Assembly (NCBI GenBank): GCA_028622995.1
Contig: JAJQJQ010000003.1
Coordinates: 5,766,001-5,830,000, forward strand
DNA: 64,000 nucleotides
Direction of reading: 5' to 3'
DNA from: Panagrolaimus kolymaensis
Taxonomy: Eukaryota; Nematoda; Chromadorea; Rhabditida; Panagrolaimidae
The number at the start of each line of letters is the position of its first letter. Within the stretch, counting starts at the first letter, position 1. This document shows positions 13,601-25,198 of this stretch, one piece after another. The notes beneath the pieces were generated by a model that worked only from the letters and a program-made list of their open reading frames with translations, ran no database searches and was not told the DNA's origin. Made by a program: the position numbers and the translations under genes.

Positions 13601-16600
13601 CTACTGACTCTTCTGGAAAACTTATATATCCCATTGTTGGTTCTGATGGACACTTGCTTCCTACAGATTCATCTGGTATCCATGTTAACAATGATAACGA
13701 ACCCATTGAAACTAATGAATCTGGTATCCCTCTTGGCCCTGATGGCGAAACATTACCAACTGATTCGCTTGGACGCTATGTATGGTCACATGCCGGATAT
13801 CTTCCTACTCTTTCTAGTGGACAAAAAATTTTAATAATAGGTCCTGATGGACAAGTTTTGCCCACAAATTATGAAGGTCAATTTGTTTATGGTAAAACTG
13901 GAAAACCAGTTTCAACTGATGCTTATGGGTCTTATGTTGGATTGGATGGTTCACCTTTACCCACTGCTGACAACGGTAAAGCTTTCCTCTTTCCTACCAA
14001 CGCTGCTGGCAATATTGTTTATCCTATTGTTGGTTCTGATAACAGCGTCTTACCAACGGATGCAACTGGCTCATATGTTGATAGTCAAGGATCTCAAATT
14101 GGGCACGATGATCAAGGTTATCCCATCTACCCAGATGGAAATATTTTACCCACCAACGATGTTGGACAATTTGTTTATCTTGAGTATGTTTTTAGAGAGC
14201 TTTGTTTTTAAATAATTATTTTTGCTTGTTTTAGAGAGCCACGACCTTCATCACCTCATTGTTTTGTTTCTGCGTATATTGATTTAATCTTAGTTTTTGA
14301 TACCTCAAATAATATTCGAATTTTGGATTACCGTGTTATGAAAGAAGCCGTTAAACAATTCTTAAGCGATCATTTTAATTTGAAAGAAAATCGTGTTAGA
14401 GTTGGTGTAGTCAAATATGGTGATTCAGTTGAAATTCCCGTTGCTCTTGGTGATTACGATCATGCACCTGATTTGCTTTCTCGCATTGGAGATACAAGAA
14501 GAATGCGCGGTGAAGCTCGTCTTGGAAATGCATTACGCGATGTTGCTTCAGAATTCCAAATTTCTGGAGTTTCTGGTGCTCCTCGAGTTGTTATTGTTTT
14601 CAAAAGCGGCTCCTCTGCGTTAGTTATTTTTATTAATAAATAGTCTTTATTTTTTTTTTATTATTCCAGTGATAATATTGCTGAACCAGCCCTTGCCCTT
14701 CGAGATGAATTTAATGCTAAGATTTTCGTTGTATCAGTTGGAAATGATAAAGATGAAAATATTCAATTGGTTGGTAATGGAAATGACAAAAATATTATTA
14801 CTTTTGAACAATGGCGCGGTATGGATTCAGCGGATATTGGACCTTTAGCTGATTTAATTTGTGAAGTAAGCCCCGTAAATTAAAAATAATATAAAAATAG
14901 TCAAACTTTTTATAGGCTGTTCCAAATGCCAACCAAGTAAATTTGGCTGCAACTTGGCCAGCGAGAAAAACAACTGTTCCTGGACCTAAAACTATGAGAA
15001 CTTGTAACCGAATAGATTATCCCGTTGATGTTATGGTTGTCGTAGATTCCTCCACCTTTGATGATGATCAATTTGAACTACTTAAAGAACATGTTGGTGT
15101 ACTCATTGATGAATCATTCGATTTAGCACCCGATGTTGTGAGAGCAGGCTTTATCGTTTACACGTTAGTTTTATCATTTTATCTTTGAGATTTTTACAAC
15201 AACAAAAAATTTAGTGATAAAGTTAGCGTGCCAGTTGCCCTTGGTCATTATGAAGATAAAATTGAATTGTTGCAAAAGATTAGCGATAGCGATCGTATCA
15301 GTGGCGTTGCAATTGCTCTTAAAAGTTTGGATGCAGCAAGACAACAATTTGTCCTTCATGGTAGAGAGGATGCATCCAAAGTTATTGTGCTTATTACAAA
15401 TGGTAATAATCGTGGAAATGCTGCATTGGCCGCACAAGATTTACGTGAAGTTTATGGAATCCAAATCTTTGCCATCGCTGTTAATCCTACAACTGAACGT
15501 TATGCATCTCTTGCAAGATTAGTTGGTTCAGAGCATGCTGATAATCGACTCTTGAAAATTAATGCCATTGAGGATTTATCAGGCGACCAATTAGCATTTA
15601 TTCGACAATCATTATGTGGTCATATTACTCCTGCTGCTGGTTCCATTGAATCTACTGAACCATCATGGACCACAACCAAACGAAGCAGTGGCTTCCAACT
15701 GTAATACTTTAATTTTTTTTTATAAAAGATTAAGTTTCATTTTAATTTATATTTTTTTTAGTGGAGTTACACCTTCTGATGTTGAAGAAAGAAGATCCAC
15801 TCGAGCAATTAGGCCTACACCTCTTTGTAAAGATGGTTATTTGCGTCCATATTTATTATCTGTAATTGTTGATGTTACTGCCAGATCTACGCCAGAAGTA
15901 AATCCTATCTAAAAAAATAAAATAAAATACAAAATAAAATGAAATTTTTTCCAGGATTTCCGTCGTGTTATTGATATGATCTCAGAATTTTTACAAGATA
16001 AATTTGGGTTAGAATCGGATAGAATGTCATTGAATTTAATAGCTGTAAATAGTGTTGATATTTCTCTTAAAAAAGCGGGTCTTACTGTTAGTGAATTTTC
16101 GTCTTTCGCATTGAATTTACTTCAAAATGAGTATGTTTAAAAAATAAAATTCAAAAAAATCTAACCCTTGAAAATTTTATAGAAATGACGAAGTATCTCC
16201 CAAAATGGGGTTGGGAATCGATACTGCTGTAGAATTAGCTAAAGAACATGAAATTTCTGGAGTTAATAAAGTCATTTTAATTGTAAGTTCTGATGCCACA
16301 AGTAGTGATGACGCTCTTCCATCAGCTGAAATTGCCCGAGATGAATATGAACATAAAATTATGGCTGTATCAGTTCGAAAACCAACAACCGAATTGCTCA
16401 AAGATATGGCAGATGATAGTCCAACTCGGTAAATAAAAGAATTAAAAATAAGCATAAATTCAACTTTATTTTTTATTTTTTAGAGTTATCCATTTATCTG
16501 AATGGAAAGGAAGTAATGAATTGTTTAATAGTTGGTTCTCGTATGCTGTTTGTGAATCCATTGGTTCAACAAGTCAGCCAAAATCAACAACTTTAACAAC

Positions 16601-17784
16601 AAAAAGACCAAAACTAAAAACTACAAGTAATTTTAACAAAAAGTAAATATAAATTAAAGCATCAAAATTTAGAATCTCCAACGGCTCAAGAGCCTGCAAA
16701 TATCAACGTTATTCCAATTTCACCTACATCCTTCTCAGTTACATGGACTTGCTGTACAAATAACAAAGCAGTAAGACTTTTAAATATAAAAATTTGAATC
16801 AAAATTTAACTAAATATAATTTAGGATTATGTCATTCTCTACACGCCAGATGAATCTTTATCTCTTGATAAATGGAAACGCATTCCAGCAAGATGTCGAG
16901 ACAGTTTTGGCAAAGTCATCGAAAATTTACCATCTGATTCAGATTACAAAGTTTGCGTGATAACTCAAGCATCCGCAAGCAATAATAGTGCAATAATTGA
17001 CGATGAAAATTGTGATAATGTTTCACTAAATCAAGGTTAGTTTTAATTTATTGGAAAAAAATATAAAAATCCTTCTCTTTTTTAAGATACTACTGCTCCA
17101 CCCGATTATGAGCCATGGGATCAAGATCAACCAGCATCACCTTGCCAATGCTTGTGCTCCGATGATGGAACAGCAGTTATTCAAGCAAGTTGTAATAAAC
17201 AAAATATGGATGCCTTCAGACCTGTAGCAACTTTGCCACCTGCAACTGAAGGTGAATGTCCATGTTCCGTAAAAGCTAATGCAGGTCGATGTCCAAGCGG
17301 GTACTTTTTACAAAAATCTATGTGCATTGGTAAGAAACAAACACACTTTAATAAAAGAATAGTGATAAATAAATTTTAATTTTTAAGATGTCAACGAATG
17401 TCAACAACAAAATGGGGGTTGTTCACATGGTTGCATAAATACACCAGGCGATTTTTATTGCGCCTGTCCGCATGGAATGATGCGAGATCCCGCTGATCAT
17501 AAAACGTGTATAAATGTCGCTGGTAGCTTTGATCGAATTACAGAATTATTAGCTCAATATTTACATGCTAATAGTAAAAATATTGATGGGCATAAAGTTG
17601 GCGTATCGTCAACTGATACAGATAAAGGTCGTCGTTTTAAAGTGAGTTTTGGGAATCTATTTTTTATATAGAAAATTATTTAAATTAAAAAATATTTTAG
17701 GCAACTATTAAAACAGAAGATGACAAAGTTTTATCATTTGAATGGCCCGCAATGGTACGAAAAGCTTTACGGTGGCTAATTTAA
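1..17784 (+). CDS. Giant secreted/matrix-type protein: PTD-repeat arrays, VWA domains, FN3, EGF (5' partial)
   Basis: This is one gene, cut by the left window edge, with 18 exons chained in phase: 1-4606, 5164-5530, 5577-6200, 6248-6381, 7106-14183, 14235-14618, 14670-14865, 14916-15163, 15215-15700, 15762-15897, 15955-16130, 16183-16428, 16484-16626, 16673-16770, 16825-17035, 17087-17329, 17388-17641 and 17701-17784. Together they give 5,237 residues plus stop. Order along the protein: PTD repeats, two VWA domains, a second larger PTD block, three VWA domains, an FN3-like domain, a Cys-rich segment, one calcium-binding EGF ([12 protein letters not shown]) and a short tail. I see no membrane segment in the visible part. 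By family knowledge, VWA/FN3/EGF combinations are typical of matrix or apical extracellular proteins, so a structural adhesive role is inferred. The ATG at 7069 lies in an intron and is not a start. I do not recognise a named orthologue. Signal peptide and start lie left of the window. Confidence 0.88.
4607..5163 (+). other. Long intron (557 bases) between repeat array 1 and VWA module 1
   Basis: The donor GGTAAGT and the acceptor TTTTTAG are both strong, and the phase closes on a split glycine codon. The interior is A/T rich, with no other coding signal seen. Confidence 0.85.
5164..6381 (+). other. VWA module 1 (two VWA domains) within the giant gene
   Basis: Exons 5164-5530, 5577-6200 and 6248-6381 encode two consecutive von Willebrand factor A folds. 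The first strand of the first reads [12 protein letters not shown], and that of the second reads [12 protein letters not shown]. Both lack the canonical metal-site DxSxS at the end of strand 1: the aspartate is A in the first and E in the second. Typical VWA features follow, including [14 protein letters not shown] and alternating hydrophobic strands. Phases join upstream to the repeat exon (split Gly codon) and downstream to 7106 (split Asp codon). Confidence 0.8.
6382..7105 (+). other. Long intron (724 bases) joining VWA module 1 to repeat array 2
   Basis: The donor is GGTAAG at 6381/6382 and the acceptor CTATTTCAG ends at 7105. A split Asp codon restores the same frame as the 7-kb exon. 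The intron's last 37 bases happen to be open in that frame and contain an ATG at 7069, which makes the exon look like a separate gene start. The rest is A-rich. Confidence 0.85.
7106..14183 (+). repeat. Protein-level tandem array 2: about sixteen PTD super-repeats in one 7-kb exon
   Basis: A single 7,078-base exon encodes units in the order B B A B, then the duplicated A B A A B A A B B B A, then a shorter degenerate tail ([20 protein letters not shown] and following). Exons elsewhere in the window are mostly 60-400 bases, so this uninterrupted exon is exceptional. It opens after the acceptor ending at 7105 with an acidic lead-in ([12 protein letters not shown]) before the first repeat. Lack of introns within the array fits growth by unequal exchange of coding repeats. 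Confidence 0.9.
9028..13579 (+). repeat. Right copy of the near-identical 4,552-base intragenic repeat
   Basis: This is the partner of bases 1-4552 at offset 9,027. Upstream of 9028 the exon continues with four further, diverged super-repeat units (about 7186-9027), and downstream of 13579 with a degenerate end of the array. The divergence among units inside one copy contrasts with the near-identity between copies, so the copy pair is much younger than the repeat array itself. Confidence 0.97.
14235..17784 (+). other. C-terminal VWA x3, FN3-like, Cys-rich and cbEGF tail of the giant gene
   Basis: VWA domains start near 14290 ([11 protein letters not shown]), 15020 ([12 protein letters not shown]) and 15860 ([12 protein letters not shown]). 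Only the middle one keeps an approximately intact DxS beginning of the metal site. Exons 16673-17035 read as an FN3-like sandwich (SFSVTWTC and [14 protein letters not shown]). Exon 17087-17329 is Cys-rich. Exon 17388-17641 has six EGF cysteines with the calcium-binding start DVNEC and the beta-hydroxylation pattern [10 protein letters not shown]. The last 28 codons (17701-17784) end in ALRWLI and stop. Tissue role is not visible from sequence. Confidence 0.8.
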
Positions 17785-20134
17785 ATTATTTATAGTTTTC
17801 TTTTTTTATTAAAGTTTTACTTGTAAATACAAAGAAATCTCAATCTCAGCATCTTTCACTCTTCTTTTTTTCCTTTGATTATTAAATTTAAATATCACTC
17901 GTTTCTCCTTTGATACTGCCCAAAAATTTCTCTTTTAATTCCATTTTCTCAAACAAAAAATATTAAAAAATGAAACATTTGTGGATTGTTGTTGGATCAT
18001 ATTTTATTTTTTGCTGCCATGTTTTGCTTGCCTTTTTTCTCATTCTTTTTTTCTTTTTTTCCCGGATTGCCTGCTTTTATTATTTTTGAAAATTATGGTT
18101 GTTGGATATTTTTTAGTTGTTTTTTGAATAAATAAATTTAATTAATAATATGCGCCTTTTTTATTATTTGCCACGAAAAAAAGAGACTACAATTTTTTCT
18201 ATTTTTAGAAATACGCAATGCCTTTTGATTTTTTAGGGGTTGAATATCAATCACCGAATAAACGCATTATAAACGTTAAAAAAATTAAAAGAGACGGCCT
18301 AACTTTTAAAGTTTCTTTTTTATCTTTACTTTTTTCCTCTCCAGAGTGTGCTTTAGTTTTTTTTCTTGCAAAAAAAATGCAAAAACAAAAAAAAGTCATC
18401 CATCCATTCATAGATCAAATGTATGATTTTTTTAAAAAGAAGAAAACAGTCTTTAAAAAACAGGAAGAATTGTACAAATAAAAATAAAACAAATAAATAG
18501 TCAACAGAAAGTTAGTGTTTATACGAAAAGTAAAAAAAAAATAGAAATTTGGAAAAACATCTGATATAATTACAGTATTTCTATTATTTTTTATAATAAA
18601 AAAGGAGTGTTTCTTGGACAACCATTTTTTTTATTTCAAAAGAAGGAGACAGGAACATTATGAAGTATGTCAAAGGGCTGGGCAACTAAAAACAATGTGT
18701 GTGACCATATACATAAACCAACCCAGACTGGAAAAAGCAAAAGAGACGTCTAAAAAAGAGAAACTTGTGTTGGTGTTTTTAACATTTAAAATTCTCATGC
18801 AAGGTATCTATGATAATTATTGATGCACCCTAATTTTAGAAATAAATAATGTTATATAATGAATCACATTTTTAATGCGAAAATTAATCAAATTTATTTC
18901 ATTTTGAGTATCTTTGTCATCATCATCACCGGAAATGCCCTAAAGATAAACGGGATATTATACGCCCGCTGATGTTTTGAAGATAAAGACCACTGACATC
19001 AATTTTATTTTTATTTTTGCTAAAGTTAGGGGTTCACCATTGGCTGGCTGGTTAGCTGTTGTTTACTTGAAACATTTTTTGCTGCTTCTATTTTTTTATT
19101 TTCTTAGCCCTTCATGTGTTGTTTTTTTCTCCTTCAATGAATGTGTTTTTCAAACGGCAAACTTTTTTATTATTATTTGTAGGCTGGAATGCACATTTGT
19201 GCTGCATCCTTCTGCACACTCGGCAGAAATTGCACAAACAAATTTTTTGTGCAAAAAAATGGATGAGCTTTTGGTTGGTCTTTTGGATGCTTCTCTTATC
19301 TTTCGTTCATTCGCCCTTACGTCGTCAGTGTCAGTTAAAGAGTGTATTATTATGATCAGTGACCACCAGCCTCCACCACATACAAACTTTGGGTCGGGTT
19401 GAAAAAAGCACCCTACTTTTTTTGTCGCAAAAAAGGGAACGAAGAAAGAAAGAAAACGACTCTTTTAAAAAATAGAGACAGCAGAGAGAGAATGAACGCA
19501 CCGAGAAAATTCTATTGCTTCTCTGCGCCCCTCTCTCTCTTACATCTCTCTCTTCTCCGCCTCCAATTTTATTTTTTTCACTGCATAAAAGCAAATGCAT
19601 TTTCATCTCTCTTTTAGTTTTAGTTATCCTTTTTTGCTGCTTTTTTCTTCCTATCGTTGTCTTTTTTACAATGCGCTCTACTTCTCTCTTTTTTTTCTGG
19701 GGTTTCCCTGTTTTTTAAAAATAGTAACTGAAAAAATATTTTTCTATTTTTTACCGTAAAAACTAGCAAGCTAATTTTAGGTTTAAGTGGGATTAAAAAT
19801 AGGATCCAAATTAATGTAGCCTAAGTTTAATGTAAACTCAAAAAAATTGCAGCGCTTTTCAGTAAACAAAAGCGTTATTTTTCTTGCAAAACTAACTAAA
19901 GCCTTTTTGCAAAAATAAAGTTCAAAGCTTAAATTCAATAACAAATGCGTTTGCTGGAGTATTTAAGAGAATTCAGAAAAACAACTAAAAAATTTTTTTT
20001 GTCTTAAAATATTATTTTCTCGTGTTTTTTAATTGATTAAAATGTTTAAAAAAGTGTAATAAAACTAATAATTTTTAAAGGGAATCAAAAATCTTTCTTG
20101 TCTTTTGCCTTCCACTTACTTCTACGAAACAAAT
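17785..20134. other. Intergenic, 2.35 kb, no recognisable gene
   Basis: This is 3' flank of the giant gene and 5' flank of the methyltransferase gene. A candidate AATAAA cluster lies near 18128 (GAATAAATAAATTT). The open frames here are T/A-run translations without family features or coherent splice pairs. Confidence 0.6.
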
Positions 20135-21012
20135 ATGGTCGTTGTCAAAACTGCTTCCCATCATGCTGATGTTGCTTCCGCTGCCAGTGAACTTCATATG
20201 GAATCCGGTCGAGTTATTCGTTATGTAGCCCCTATGACATTAGATTGCACCGAAATGAATGAACATCATCAAGTGGTTATGATGGCTCAAGAAAAGCGTA
20301 GATTATTTGGTGATGTAAGTGAAGACGTTGAAAAATGGGCTGGTGTCACCGAACTTTGTCAAACCATGGATCATCTCGTGGAAATTGAACGAGAAACAAA
20401 TTTGTTTAAAGGGAAACGAATCTTAGAAGTTGGATTTTGTACGGGTCTTCCTTCTGTTTATGCCCTTGAACATGGAGCTATTTCTGCCACACTTGTTTGT
20501 ACGGTAATAATTAAAAAAAATTATTTAAAAAAAAAACAAAGACTAAATTTGCAATTTTTTAGGATAATGATGCACTTGAAAGTTATGTAAAACCAACGAT
20601 GCGCAAAAATAATCTTCGAAATTCCGTAAATTATTTCACCTGCGACATCGAACAGTTAAAAGATGAATTTGAAACCAATAAATACGATATCATCCTTGCT
20701 CCTGAACTTGTAAATACCAAACAAGAATATTTTGAACAAATTCATGACATGTTGGATTTGGCTCTCGCTCCTAATGGCATGATGTAAGTCAAAAACAAAA
20801 CATAAAGTTAGGCCCAAAAATAACAAAATTAAATTATTTTTAGCTTCTTCTCAGGAAAAACGCATTACCATAATTCTGATGGAAGTATGACAGCTATGCT
20901 CGATATCATTAAAACTAAGAATTGCTTCGATGAAATGGAACGATCTTGCAATCCTTCCCAAAATGAAACAGCTCCTCGAAAAGTGATACAACTCATGCAT
21001 AAAATTCGTTAA
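20135..21012 (+). CDS. METTL18-like protein-histidine methyltransferase family protein
   Basis: Three exons (20135-20503, 20563-20783, 20844-21012) give 252 residues with all phases closing. It is a class I SAM-dependent methyltransferase fold: motif I ILEVGFCTGLPSVYALEHGA near residues 90-110, a post-I acid (TDNDALE), then YDIILAPELV and GMIFFSGKTHYH, which fit the METTL18/Hpm1 family. In that family the enzyme methylates a histidine of ribosomal protein uL3. Here that substrate is inferred only. Motif I departs from the usual GCGTG (here GFCTG). The protein is shorter than human METTL18 (about 370 residues), mainly at the N terminus. The first in-frame ATG at 20135 is chosen; codons upstream lack another ATG. 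Another small methyltransferase of the same superfamily remains possible. Confidence 0.68.
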
Positions 21013-21544
21013 GTAATTATCAACATAATTCTTATCCCAAATGTACACAACCTCCGGTTAGAGATCCTCAAGTTTCCTTTCTTTTTATTAATTATTTAGC
21101 AAATTTGGATTAGTTTTTTTATTATAAGTCTTTTTTTTAAACCTTGCAAACTTTTCATATACCATTTATGCCAAAATCTACGGTCTACGGTCTTCTTAAC
21201 ATTTAAAAAAAATTAACTTTGGTTATTTCTGTCTTTGATTCTTTGTTGTTTGTATCTTTTCTTATTAACGCCTTTTTTTACTAAAAAAATTTAAAACAAA
21301 CAAAAGCATGAAATTCGTCGAATATTTTATTTGTGCAATCTTTTTTCTCTCTTTCATTTTTGTCTTTGTTTTAAATTTTATTATTGTAAAAATTTGGGCA
21401 TAATTAATTTTTTTTGATGCCATCTCTATGAGATATTTTGTTATATCCTTGTTTTTATATGAATTATAAATTAAGTAATAACTTCATTGATAACCTCGTT
21501 TCACAATACATACATAGAAAGAATAATAACTGACGACAAAAAAA
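21013..21544. other. Convergent intergenic spacer, 532 bases
   Basis: It lies between the stop codons of the methyltransferase (+) and calpain-7 (-) genes. It is T-rich on the + strand and holds presumed 3' UTRs. Nothing else is recognised. Confidence 0.6.
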
Positions 21545-24500
21545 TTATTGTACCCGTTTAATTGTAAAACCACACGATGCTTCAACTTTAAGAATAAATG
21601 GCCCTTCTTTTTGTGGCTCAAAAGTCATTGGCCGAATACCGTATACGCCTGCAGGGATGCCACCAACACGTAATATTGTGATACCGGATCTAAAAATAAG
21701 TTCTAAATTAAAGTTATTTTTAAATCAAAAAAACCAACCTGTAAGGCCCCGAATTTGTTGTTGTAAAAGGTTTGGATCTGATTGATGAAACTTGGAAAAA
21801 ATCAAAGCCCACGGAATATACACGTGGTCCTCGAAGTTCAATTAAAACATCATTATCATCACTATCACGATCCAAAGAAATATGATATACTGGATTGTTT
21901 CTAAAAAAAATAAAATGTGATTTTCACGGGGATGAATTTAAGAAACTTTTACGACGTTGACTTACTTAACCGTTTCCATATTAAACTTCCCACATCCTCC
22001 TGCTGTTTTTCCTTTCCATTCTCCATGCTCCTAAAAATAGATTTGATTTTTATTATAAAAGACATTAATCTTCTTTTTTCATTCACAAACCTCTTTTCTG
22101 ATTTTAAAAGGTGTTTTCATGGGATGAAAAACAAATGGTTGAACACAAAACACTTTTAATGTATAAAAAATTGTAGCCGACTTTTCATACTGTAAATTAA
22201 AAAGATGATTAAAGATCGTGATCGTTAGAAACAGACTTGTGCAACAACAAGAGTAAATTTGTTTATGCCTTTATCTTTTAAAACCATTTGGCATAAATAA
22301 TGGTTACTATTAATTCGAGCTCCATTAGAAATTGGTTTAACGTCGACTATAATTATCAAATAAATTAGAGATTATATTTAAATTGGAAATTATCTTACAT
22401 GGCAGATAAACTTTTTCACCACCTTTATAAACGATAACTGTAATATATTCTTTGTTATTTGCAAAATCTTCTTTATCTGTGATATGTCGAGATAATAAAA
22501 TCCAAAGGGCAGCTGTATCAGCTTTATTATCAACTTCGAGGTAATATTGCGGATTATCAGCCACTGAGTAAAGGTCTTTTACAGGTCCAATACCAGCAGA
22601 CCATGCACTAAAAACATGAAATTATTATCAGCTTAAAAAATTCTTGAAAATTCCTTACTCATGAATTTCATAAGTCCATTTAAATAAATTTGGGTCCCAA
22701 TTAACATAAATGCAATCAAAGAATCGACAAACTGATTCATAATCAATCCAAAAAATACCATCATCAAATTGTGCAGCACTTTTAGGATCATAATCGAGAG
22801 CTTTACGAAATTCAGGAGTCCAATGGATTGTATCCTTTTCACAGAAATTTCCCTTCCATCGAATATGGGACCATGGATTTTTAAGCATAAGTAAACGCTT
22901 GTTTCCAACTTGACGGAAATCAAGCACTGCATAAGCATGAGAATCCACGAGACCAGTGCGTTCTTCTTCAGCTGGGGTCATTTTTCCTGTTACTACTGTT
23001 ACCAAACAATGGCCTAAATTTAAAATTATAGCCAATTATTTATCTTGTTATAAAAAATACCGCTATGAAATCGTGTAAAAAGTTTTGTAAATGCAACATC
23101 AGGGATGAATTCAGCACTCTTAAAGGAAATCCTTTCTGGAATCCATCCAGTTAAAGCATGCAAGTCAGTGTTCTAAAATTGAATAGGGTTAAAAAAACAA
23201 AGATATGAAAAGAAAAAAATTTACGGAATTAGATCCTGGAAAATCATAACCACCAAAAATTTTCATGTAAGCTTTTTCTAGGAGTGGAACCCAAAGTTCA
23301 TTTTGTTGCTGACTGTATGAACAAAGTAATTCATTGGATTTACCAACTGGAAGATAATCGTCAATAATTACCTGCAAATTTAGATACTTGATTAATAAAA
23401 TATTCAAAAGACAAGAAACACAAAAAACAGCTATATTATAATTTGTTTTTTGTGGTAATTGAAACAATTACTTTTCTCATAACACCATTCATCAAAAATT
23501 TAACCATATATTTTCCAAAGGGATTATAAATTGGTCGTCCATTTTTCTGGGGATAAATAATGCTAAAAAATTAATAAGTTTTATTTTAATGCTGAATAAA
23601 ATGGAGCTTTACTTTGTAACTAAAGGCTTTTTGAACCGTTTTTCATAATGGGCAGCGACGGCAAGAGAAGCAACAAATGAGCAATCAGAAACAATAGTCT
23701 AAAATTTAATAAAATTATTTTGAACCAAAGATTAATAATTCTAACTTGTTTAATTTTAAAACAATCAATATCAAAAATAACTTTTGGATCAGTTAGAAAT
23801 TCATCTGGCCTCATATAAGCTTTAAATCTGGATTTTTGTTTTGCAGAAAGTTTTAAAGGTCCATCTTTATCTCTAAAATTTAAGTATTAAAATATTTAAG
23901 TCATTAATAATTTTTAAATTCGTACGTAAATGCAATAGGGAATGTAAATTTTTCTTTGAGGTCAGCATGCAAAAATGGTAAATATCTATTTCGATTTATT
24001 GTGGAAGTCGCAGTTAAAACTTTGATTTCTTTGGCAGTTAATGATACAGCCATATTAAGGTTAGATGCAATACCATCTTTTTCTTTTTGAGGGCCAGCTG
24101 AAACATCTCCCATTGGGGTTTCACCAAGTTCTGTTTCTTCCAAATCTATAAATATTTACAGTATATTTGTTTTAAGGGATAAGTTAATTTTACCATGGCT
24201 TGGAATATCAGGAAGGTTAAAAGTATCAATTTGTTCAACTTTTTGTTCTTCAGCTTTCTGTGATATTTCTTGACTGCGATCTAGAGCCATATCAGCGACT
24301 TTACGAAGACGCTCTTTAACTTTATCATCGGTACAATTTTTTATCTAAAAAATTCAATTTAAAAAATATTACTAAATTTTAAAAGCTTGCTTACAATTTG
24401 CATACAATATTCTGCAGCATCTAAATAAAGTTTGAGAGTTTCTTGATTGATTCCTTCATTATCGGCATTTATAGCTAATGAAAATAATGTAACAGCTCTC

Positions 24501-24799
24501 TCTAAATGTGGATTCCATTCAGAATGTCTTGGAAGAGTTGGGGAATTTCTTTTTATCAGTAAAGTTTCTCCACGATTATGATATTGTTGAGCCACAGCTT
24601 TTAAATGATCTGGAACTATTCCATCTCTGATTGCACGAAATATACATCGAGAAGCTTCCTAAATTTGTTTATCAATGAGTCATTGTCATAAAGTTTTGCA
24701 ATCATAAAAACTTACAAAATAATGAAATGCTGCGCTATCATATTCTCCATTTTTATCAAAAGCAACGGCTTTAGCTGCAAGATCTTTAGCAGTTTCCAT
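21545..24799 (-). CDS. CAPN7: Calpain-7 (MIT-domain cysteine protease)
   Basis: Sixteen exons on the minus strand, from 24716-24799 to 21545-21689, close in phase to 808 residues, matching the usual length of calpain-7 (about 810). An N-terminal MIT-type helical region ([18 protein letters not shown] and a second helical repeat) precedes the papain-like core. The catalytic Cys is at about residue 288 in [12 protein letters not shown], His in [11 protein letters not shown] and Asn in LKNPWSH. Conserved [22 protein letters not shown] and [11 protein letters not shown] are present. Two C2-like/calpain beta-sandwich domains follow, ending FTIKRVQ. In the known family, MIT binds ESCRT-III subunits and the protease acts in membrane trafficking and abscission. 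It is not the EF-hand calpain class. All key residues are intact. Confidence 0.95.
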
Positions 24800-25198
24800 A
24801 TATTTACAAAATAATAAATTTATAATAAAAAAAAGTTAAGTAAAAATGCCGTCCGTCACGTGTGGATGGAGAATGTGTTCTGCTGATACTTTTATATAAA
24901 AAAAAGTTTTAAAACAGCTGCACTTTACAAGCCATTGATTATGCGTGCACACATAAGGCCAGCATAATAATAAAAATCTTTTGACATCACCCTATTTTAA
25001 TGACGGGCTTGAGGTCTCTCTTATTTATCATCTAAGAGATTGAGAAACCATAACAAATGAAACTCAAAATATGTCTTATAAAATTTTTATTGAGAAAAAT
25101 AAAATCAGGAAAAAAATTAAGTAACAAAAAACGTAAAAGATAATAATTTAAATATTATATTGTAATTACCCTCTCTTTGTCATTAATTAACCATGAAT
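24800..25198. other. Spacer between TMEM147 and calpain-7, 399 bases
   Basis: Both flanking genes are on the minus strand. The spacer must hold the TMEM147 3' end and the calpain-7 5' end. At about 400 bases it is longer than the roughly 100 typical of nematode operons, and I see no clear trans-splice acceptor just before the calpain ATG, so an operon is only a weak possibility. Confidence 0.5.

Noticed and set aside
14619..14643. Reading the exon on to the stop at 14643 as a protein end
   Set aside because: A GTTAGT donor at 14619 and an acceptor ending at 14669 restore the VWA frame; the read-through tail is intronic.
18218..18481. 87-codon open frame
   Set aside because: It is Lys/Phe-rich translation of A/T runs with no splice context or family motif.
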